Source: Saprospiraceae bacterium | GTDB taxonomy: Bacteria > Bacteroidota > Bacteroidia > Chitinophagales > Saprospiraceae | Reading direction: 5' to 3' | Assembly (NCBI GenBank): GCA_016714765.1 | Contig: JADKCF010000006.1 | Location: 215,281 to 279,280 of the forward strand | Length of the DNA: 64,000 bases | Shown: in pieces, positions 58,207 through 64,000 of the stretch | Numbering within the stretch: the stretch's first letter is position 1 | How the letters are laid out: each line of letters opens with the position of its first letter | Program-made: the position numbers and the translations under genes | Notes under the pieces: model-generated | Told to the model about the DNA's origin: nothing | Database searches by the model: none | The model's input: the letters and a program-made list of their open reading frames with translations, nothing else

Positions 58207-59049
58207 TTATTGTCTAAGTATTTTTTTTCTTTCAAAAACGAATTCCTCCTCAGACAGGATGCCCCTTTTTCTAAGCTCCGACAATTTATTGAGCTGTGCA
58301 AGGAGACTATCATCCAATTCTGATGCTTCAGCCGTATTGTTTTTTTCGGTATTGGGTGTATTTTGCACTGTTTCCTTGGCAGGTGCAGGTGTAGGAAATG
58401 GGTTGACTCTGAAGCCACCGGACTTAAATGCTTCAAATTCTGGCTGAATCCTTACAAAAGCCAGATCGTCATGACTCAGAATACGCTGCGTGTCACCAAG
58501 TCCGAGGCTCACAGCCTTACTGATGTGGTGATATGCAAGGGCCTTATTTTCCGTAAGCGAATATGCACACGCAATATTAAAATGCAATGCCACATCACCG
58601 GGCGAAATTTCCAGTCCTTTCTTAAAGTCTGCTATGGCTTCTGTCAAATCAAAATCTTTGTATTTTTTTATACCACTGTTTTTATATGGATTTGCCCTGA
58701 GATTGGAGACAGGCGATGGTTTTTTGGTAGTGCCGTTTTTACTACTGTCGGGTATTTGTTCGTATTGCATCATCTGAGCGTCACGTCTGGCTTCGAGAGG
58801 TCCTCTCCTGACCTGTATGATGCCTCTGTTGTATCTTTTATCAAACTCCTGGTCTGACATATTGAGCAGTTTGATACCATTCATTACACCTGCAATCAAC
58901 GAAATAGGTAACCCTATATTGAAAGAAACCATCAAAAGCACCATAAATCCAATGAAACCCCCTGTCTGACCCAGATAGATTTTGTGTCCACCCATAAAGC
59001 CAGTAAAAAATGCCAACATTGCTGCAGTGATTCTGTTTTTTGGTTGCAT
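58207..59049 (-). CDS. TM2-domain protein with TPR-like region and SHOCT tail
   Basis: A 280-residue protein. The N-terminal TM2 domain has two helices ('AAMLAFFTGFMGGHKIYLGQ', 'FIGFMVLLMVSFNIGLPISL'). A middle TPR-like part ('DFDLTEAIADFKKGLEISPG', 'ALHFNIACAYSLTENKALAY') is followed by a Pro/Thr linker and a SHOCT motif ('LNKLSELRKRGILSEEEFVF'). It is a membrane-bound protein of unknown function, 16 bp downstream of the SpoIIE phosphatase gene. Confidence 0.85.
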   Translation of the reverse strand: MQPKNRITAAMLAFFTGFMGGHKIYLGQTGGFIGFMVLLMVSFNIGLPISLIAGVMNGIKLLNMSDQEFDKRYNRGIIQVRRGPLEARRDAQMMQYEQIPDSSKNGTTKKPSPVSNLRANPYKNSGIKKYKDFDLTEAIADFKKGLEISPGDVALHFNIACAYSLTENKALAYHHISKAVSLGLGDTQRILSHDDLAFVRIQPEFEAFKSGGFRVNPFPTPAPAKETVQNTPNTEKNNTAEASELDDSLLAQLNKLSELRKRGILSEEEFVFERKKILRQ

Positions 59050-59065
59050 ATCTACAAATCTTTTA

Positions 59066-60289
59066 TCAATAAATTTTACAAGTCAACACGGCTATATCGT
59101 CTGAAATCTCCGTACCCCCACGAAAAATATCAATCTCCGTCAATAATTTTTCATTAAACTGATCAGGACTTAGCGCGCCGTGACTCTCGACAAAGTCTTC
59201 CAGAAAATGATCACCAAAATACTCATCAGCAGCATTGCGCAAATCAGGAAGGCCATCGGTAAAACTAACAATCATCGCATCAGGCGTCAGCTCTATTTTT
59301 TCCTCGTGGATATTGTTCAGCTTTTCAAAAGCACCAATAAAAGAACATCCCTTATCGAGTCTCATGAGACTGCCATTCATTTTTAATATAGGGGGATAAT
59401 GTCCCGCATTGACATACTTCAAGGTCTTGAGTTTTGTATCTATTTCTGCTACAAAGAACGTAATATATCTGTCACTTTTGGTAATTCTATAGACAGATTG
59501 ATTCAAAGCAAAGACGAATGTCTCCAAATCCCGGTACTGAAAGATAAGTGACTGTATCATAGCCTGAAAATTGGCCATCAACAACGCAGCCGATACGCCC
59601 TTACCGGAAATGTCAGCTATACAAAAAGCAAAACGGTCCTGATCAAATCGAATGAAGTCAAGATAATCTCCTCCTATATTGAAATGCGGTTTATAAATTT
59701 TTGACAACTCAAATTTTTCCTCATTGGGCAATACCTCAGGTATCAGCATTTGTTGGACCTGCGATGCCAGTTCCATTTCACGTCTGTAGCGTTCCTGCTC
59801 GATTTGCTTTTTAAAGAGTCTTTTATTTTCAATAGCTACAGCTATGATATTGGTAATAGTGGTGATAAACTGGATTTTGTTATACAGGTCATCTTTCTCT
59901 TTTATACCCCCTATGACGGAGTAAGCGATAGGCAACTCTTTGTGGAATACCGGGATAATGATATCAAATCCGTCCAGCCTCTGATCTTCCCCAGCTTTGA
60001 TAGTGTGCAACCTCTTATGATGTAGTAATAACGGAACAATATCTGATCTGCTTTGACTTTTATAATTGATAGAAGTGGTACAATCCCACCCATCATCATC
60101 TATGATAAACAGAGCCATTTTTTCTATGCCCATCTCCCAGCTCAGGAAGGATTTATACATGTTGAACAGTCCATCAGCTGACACATTATCATTGATGGCT
60201 TGAGTGATGGTGAGCAGGGATTTGATCTGAAGCTGTTTGAGGCTCAGTTCCTTCTCCAGTTTTTCAAGAATGGCGAGTTCACGATTCAT
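59066..60289 (-). CDS. SpoIIE/PP2C-type serine phosphatase with GAF-like domain
   Basis: A 407-residue protein: N-terminal coiled start and GAF-like domain (about 25-170), linker helix ('YRREMELASQVQQMLIPEVL'), then the PP2C-type SpoIIE domain with metal-binding Asps in GGDYLDF, 'FCIADISGKGVSAALLMA' and 'ISDDIAVLTC', plus 'YVNAGHYPPIL'. Proteins of this layout (RsbU/RsbP-like) dephosphorylate anti-sigma antagonists in response to a GAF signal. No partner-switch genes are in the window. First gene of a four-gene run. Confidence 0.9.
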   Translation of the reverse strand: MNRELAILEKLEKELSLKQLQIKSLLTITQAINDNVSADGLFNMYKSFLSWEMGIEKMALFIIDDDGWDCTTSINYKSQSRSDIVPLLLHHKRLHTIKAGEDQRLDGFDIIIPVFHKELPIAYSVIGGIKEKDDLYNKIQFITTITNIIAVAIENKRLFKKQIEQERYRREMELASQVQQMLIPEVLPNEEKFELSKIYKPHFNIGGDYLDFIRFDQDRFAFCIADISGKGVSAALLMANFQAMIQSLIFQYRDLETFVFALNQSVYRITKSDRYITFFVAEIDTKLKTLKYVNAGHYPPILKMNGSLMRLDKGCSFIGAFEKLNNIHEEKIELTPDAMIVSFTDGLPDLRNAADEYFGDHFLEDFVESHGALSPDQFNEKLLTEIDIFRGGTEISDDIAVLTCKIY

Positions 60290-60513
60290 GAGACAAACCT
60301 ACGCAATTTTTTGTGGATAAAAAAAAGAAGGTCTGCAATTACTCGTTTAATCGATAATATTTCCTGAAATCTAGATGAAATACTTTTAATCCAAATGGAT
60401 AGTTTTATCCTTTACTTTTTATAATCTACCACAGAAGTGCAATACTTTGAAGCAATGATCCTTACCCATAACTAAATCTGATAAATTATAACCAAAGTAT
60501 CCTTCATTCCTGA

Positions 60514-62126
60514 TTAATCCTTCACCCATTTGCCTGTCCATCTCCTGCCGCTCTTGTCCATGATTACAACGTGATATATTCCGGAGGGAAGAAAACCGGC
60601 ATCCAGTTTGATATCCCGTTGATTTTGTACACCGGATTCGTGCGTGTGGCCCTGCATGTCTGTGATCCTGTACCGGACCGGAAGGAAGGCGTCATCGGGC
60701 AGTATCACATTGATCACATCATGACCTGGGTTGGGGTAGATGGTGAGTTTGCCATGGCTGATTAGCTCTTCTGTGGCCGAGGCTATCTCTTCCGGAAAGT
60801 ACCACCACTTGTCCACATGGCTGCACTCCGGATCGAAGCACCCATTAGGGCCTACTTTCATTACCCAGGAGTGATATTTTGTGGATAAGGTATCCCGAAC
60901 TCCCAGACTTCCTCCTACTACAATGCTGCCGTCATCCATTTCCTGTATATCATTGATATTTATCTTTCTGAAGGTACCATTATCCTTAACAGATGCCAGA
61001 AAATGCACCCATTTTACTCTTCCATCCGGACCAAAACGGGCCATATAAGCCCCTGTCCAACCAGTAACAGCTACCTTCTTCCTTAAAAATGGTACATAAA
61101 AAGTATCCACCTGAGCATTAAAACCACACATCAGAATATCTCCATCTTTTGCTTCTGATAATCTGTTAACTGTAAATTTACCAACTGTGGGCAAATTAAA
61201 CCCTGACCAATATCCATAAATCAAATCAAAAGATGATTCCCACACCTTTTGTCCCTGACGATCTAATTTGGTCAACAGTGGAGGAGTATTTTTTTTACTT
61301 GTATCATAATTGGTAACTATATAGTGTCCGTCATGGGTGACTTTGATTTTTGCTCTTGGGTTGCTTTCCCGCTCATTTAATGGAAATCTGCATATTTCCT
61401 GTATACTGTCATTCTCCAGTATTTTGAATATGTACTTCTCCGGCACTCCCCACGCAGTATATTCATACACAAATACCATATTACCATCTGTGTCCACACC
61501 AGAATCAGTAGCTTGTGCCGGATCTTCCAACGATGAAGGTTTGAAGTAATGTGGGCCACTCACCAATGTACCATCAGATCTTAATCTCAGCCAAATGACA
61601 CGCGGATCATTTTTTCATTGTCAAGTGCAGGATCATTACCTGACCCCCAAAGAATGATCTCATCATTTTTGACTAACTCTATACCATATAAGTAGGCAAA
61701 AGCATTATTTTTGATATTCAATTCAAAATTACTTAGAACTAAATTCTCTCCTTCCAATGTCATTTTATTAAAGTACCAATTATATTTACCATTTTGCAAT
61801 TGTAGGTCCCAACTTCCTAAGTAAATTGTATCATCTTTCACTTTACAAGTATGATAGAAGAAATCTTTGTTCCCTGTATTATGAATGACTATATTATTTA
61901 ATTTTTCATTAATTTTTGATACACCCCCACAGAAAGTTGTTGATTCACAAGGAAATTTGTGCGTCTGCAATATTTCATTATTCGGTATAGGCAACACCTG
62001 ATAAGTAAATGAACCTAACGGCAAATCTGTAAAATAAGTCCTGCTGAAATATTGACCATAGGCACTCAGCACCACAAAGGTGCTGAGTGATATAGCCATC
62101 AACCATCGCAGACTGACTGTAATCAT
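60514..62126 (-). CDS. T9SS-exported protein, copy 2 of a tandem pair (frameshifted)
   Basis: About 537 codons after joining. The signal peptide start MITVSLRWLM is identical in the paralogue at 62227. The middle is a series of 'DGDILMCGFNAQVDTFYVPF'-type segments that look like beta-propeller blades, followed by 'NGCFDPECSHVDKWWYFPEE' and a Por-type sorting domain ('LTIYPNPGHDVINVILP', 'GIYHVVIMDKSGRRWTGKWV'). The break is near 61600-61604: one base too many in CGCGTGTC; corrected, it reads MIRVIWLRLRSDGTLVSGPHY, matching copy 1. Confidence 0.85.
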
Positions 62127-62210
62127 ACAATTTCTATTTTTGTATTACTAATTTTTTAAAATCAATAGGCTTGTCATCTTTCATTATCTTGACCATATAT
62201 ACTCCATTAG
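62097..62210 (-). repeat. 114-bp direct repeat, copy 2 (partner 63802-63915)
   Basis: It differs at one position from the partner 1,705 bp away. It spans the first 10 codons of the downstream cargo gene, the spacer, and (62134-62210) the last 25 codons of a T9SS sorting domain with its stop. That tail has no gene attached here: it is a fragment left by the duplication. Confidence 0.93.
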
Positions 62211-62226
62211 AATAACGCTACGCACC

Positions 62227-63831
62227 CTAGATCTTCACCCCCTTGCCAGTCCATCTCCTGCCCTGGCTATCCATCATATGTCTTATATAAATGCCAGATG
62301 GAATATAAGACATGTCAATTGATAAGTCATCACTATTTACTGTTCCTGAAATATGCATTCTCCCTTTTGTGTCTAGTACAGAATACTTAAAGGATCCTGG
62401 CAGTTCATGACCGGGCAACTGTACATATATTTTTTCATTCCCAGGATTTGGATAAATAAGTAATGGTGATACAAGGGCAGTCGTTTCCGTCAGAGAGGAA
62501 ACAAAATCAGGAAAAAACCACCACTTATTTACATGACTACAAGTTTGATCAAAACATCCGTTTGCCCCTAGTTTCATAATAAAGGGTCTTGACTCATTGA
62601 ACACATTTTTAACACCTAGTGAGCCGCCCACTAAAATACTGCCATCTTCCATCTCATCGATATCGGCTAGGGACACTAAATTGGTCTTACCTTTATCATC
62701 AAGATCTGCCAAAAAGTGCACCCACTTGACTACCCCATTGGCACCAAATCGTGCCATAAATGAGCCAGCCCTCCCGCTACTAAGTGTTTTATACCCTAAT
62801 GATTTAATATAAAAACTATCAATATACCAATTAACACCACACAATAAGATATCTCCATCACTTATCTCTTTGATCCTTGAAACATAAAAGGCCGAAACGC
62901 TTGGCCTTATTCGTTCATCCCAATATCCATAAGGCACATCAAAAGATGATTTCCATAATAATTGATTATTTCTATTAAATCGTTTAAGAATCGGAATTTG
63001 AAGATTATCTTTGCTATAATTAGACATTAAATAATCACCATTTGATGTGACTTCCATTTTTGGAAAATCACTATCTTCCTCTATATTAAAATCCAAATCT
63101 ACAACAGTTTCAACTTCGTCATTATCCTTTATTCTTATTATACTAAAATCAAATACTAGCAAGACAGTACTATCAATATCAAGCTTGGCATCTATAGGAA
63201 TCCCAAATCCACTAGCCTTGGGAGGATTGTAATAATGAGGACCACTTATTAAAGTACCATCTTTTTTTATTCTGATCCAAGCAATATACAGATCATAAAG
63301 TGACGGATCATTGTCTGGATGAAGGCCTACGCCCCAAAGTATCACTTCATCATTCTTTACCAATTCATGACCATAACATTGCATCACTTCACCATTTATT
63401 GGCTTTATGGGTATCTTTTTTTTCAATACCTGATTTCCTTCAAAATCCAGAATGCCAAAATTCCATCCCACATTATTGGAGTCTGCTATCATCCCAATAT
63501 CTCTGGATGAGTAATAAATGTAATTTTTATCCCTTCTCACAGACCTGCCCAATATAAAAAGCCACTGGTCAGCAGGATGAAAATCCTTAAGGATCTTTGA
63601 ACTCTTTTCTGTTTCTAATAAAATGATATCAGACTCAATATAGGAATTCGGATAAAAAATTCCAGCATGTATTAGCATATGATCATCATCCAAAAGGTCA
63701 ACTGATCTAATTTTGCCTTTACGTAGATCGTCATTCAAAATTCGTTTTAAATAGTGTTGAGCAAAAACGTTCAGCACAAAGATTGTGCTGAACGTAATAG
63801 TCATCAACCATCGCAGACTGACTGTAATCAT
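62227..63831 (-). CDS. T9SS-exported protein, copy 1 of a tandem pair
   Basis: A 534-residue, unbroken protein. It has a signal peptide (MITVSLRWLMTITFSTIFVL, cleaved near VFA-Q), repeated blade-like segments ('DGDILLCGVNWYIDSFYIKS', 'DGSILVGGSLGVKNVF'), then 'NGCFDQTCSHVNKWWFFPDF' and a Por-type sorting domain ('PLLIYPNPGNEKIYVQLP', 'SGIYIRHMMDSQGRRWTGKG'). It is a full-length paralogue of the gene at 60514, roughly half identical over the C-terminal part and much less over the N-terminal third. Exported by type IX secretion; function unknown. Confidence 0.85.
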   Translation of the reverse strand: MITVSLRWLMTITFSTIFVLNVFAQHYLKRILNDDLRKGKIRSVDLLDDDHMLIHAGIFYPNSYIESDIILLETEKSSKILKDFHPADQWLFILGRSVRRDKNYIYYSSRDIGMIADSNNVGWNFGILDFEGNQVLKKKIPIKPINGEVMQCYGHELVKNDEVILWGVGLHPDNDPSLYDLYIAWIRIKKDGTLISGPHYYNPPKASGFGIPIDAKLDIDSTVLLVFDFSIIRIKDNDEVETVVDLDFNIEEDSDFPKMEVTSNGDYLMSNYSKDNLQIPILKRFNRNNQLLWKSSFDVPYGYWDERIRPSVSAFYVSRIKEISDGDILLCGVNWYIDSFYIKSLGYKTLSSGRAGSFMARFGANGVVKWVHFLADLDDKGKTNLVSLADIDEMEDGSILVGGSLGVKNVFNESRPFIMKLGANGCFDQTCSHVNKWWFFPDFVSSLTETTALVSPLLIYPNPGNEKIYVQLPGHELPGSFKYSVLDTKGRMHISGTVNSDDLSIDMSYIPSGIYIRHMMDSQGRRWTGKGVKI

Positions 63832-63915
63832 ACAATTTCTATTTTTGTATTATTAATTTTTTAAAATCAATAGGCTTGTCATCTTTCATTATCTTGACCA
63901 TATATACTCCATTAG
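63802..63915 (-). repeat. 114-bp direct repeat, copy 1 (partner 62097-62210)
   Basis: Here the tail part belongs to an actual gene (63839-64000 and beyond), so this is the original arrangement and 62097-62210 the derived one. Confidence 0.93.
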
Positions 63916-64000
63916 CAATAGAAGAAACGTCTACAGAAATTTCGTTTTCTATTTTGCCTACAGAAACTGTCACTCCCATAAGATTTATCATTTCGTATCG
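63839..64000 (-). CDS. C-terminal end of a T9SS sorting-domain protein (runs off the right edge)
   Basis: The last 53 codons of a gene entering from the right. 'YEMINLMGVTVSVGKIENEI', 'SSIANGVYMVKIMKDDKP' and the final Lys-rich KKLIIQK form the second half of a Por-type sorting domain. Only 7 bp separate its stop from the next start at 63831. The rest of the protein is outside the window. Confidence 0.88.
   Translation of the reverse strand, partial: RYEMINLMGVTVSVGKIENEISVDVSSIANGVYMVKIMKDDKPIDFKKLIIQK

Noticed and set aside
60294..60301. TAGGTTTG on the minus strand as promoter of the SpoIIE phosphatase gene
   Set aside because: It lies 5 bp from the start codon, so transcription would begin inside the gene, and no -33 box is present.

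Overview
The window comes from a Bacteroidota chromosome, most likely a Saprospirales/Saprospiraceae-type heterotroph (the rank is inference). Four things point there: several secreted proteins end in type IX secretion (T9SS) sorting domains; promoters have the Bacteroidota form TTG-N16..20-TAnnTTTG; base composition is AT-rich; and families typical of the phylum are present (DUF6029, Omp28-like, BBP2-type porin, DUF937-OmpA, the GMC oxidoreductase/gluconate-dehydrogenase-subunit-3 pair). No rRNA, tRNA, CRISPR array, complete insertion sequence or prophage was seen.

Layout. 1-8.2 kb: the start of a penicillin-acylase gene running off the left edge, an NAD-type formate dehydrogenase operon (NuoE-NuoF fusion plus Mo/W catalytic subunit), and a secreted alpha/beta hydrolase-SnoaL fusion followed by an attC-like hairpin. 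8.8-13.6 kb: one very repetitive T9SS surface protein, split by indels. 14-25 kb: aminotransferase plus methyltransferase, CvpA, an M23 peptidase plus TPMT-like methyltransferase, FolP and a large TamB-like protein. 25-32 kb: DUF937-OmpA, small envelope proteins, then a signalling locus in which an envelope-protein/7-TM-protein module occurs twice ahead of a histidine kinase and a LuxR-type regulator. 32-41 kb: B12-binding radical SAM protein, BaiN-type flavoprotein, DUF1761, hydrolase, cystathionine beta-synthase and a second M23 peptidase. 41-45 kb: tyrosine/homogentisate catabolism operon (MarR, HmgA, HppD, porin). 45-50.5 kb, minus strand: RecN, MFS transporter, GMC oxidoreductase and its small subunit. 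51-53 kb: ribosomal proteins L21 and L27, the latter carrying a C-terminal helix-hairpin-helix domain. 53-60 kb, minus strand: Omp28-like lipoprotein and DUF6029, then a SpoIIE phosphatase/TM2/CBS/BamA-like operon. 60.5-64 kb: two paralogous T9SS cargo genes bounded by a 114-bp near-perfect direct repeat, and the tail of a third.

At least eleven single- or double-base indels, mostly in homopolymers, break reading frames that are otherwise well conserved, including the essential gene rpmA. These are most simply sequencing errors, so broken genes are annotated as single reconstructed CDSs with the break position given. Enzyme names rest on motifs read from the translations; no database search was run.
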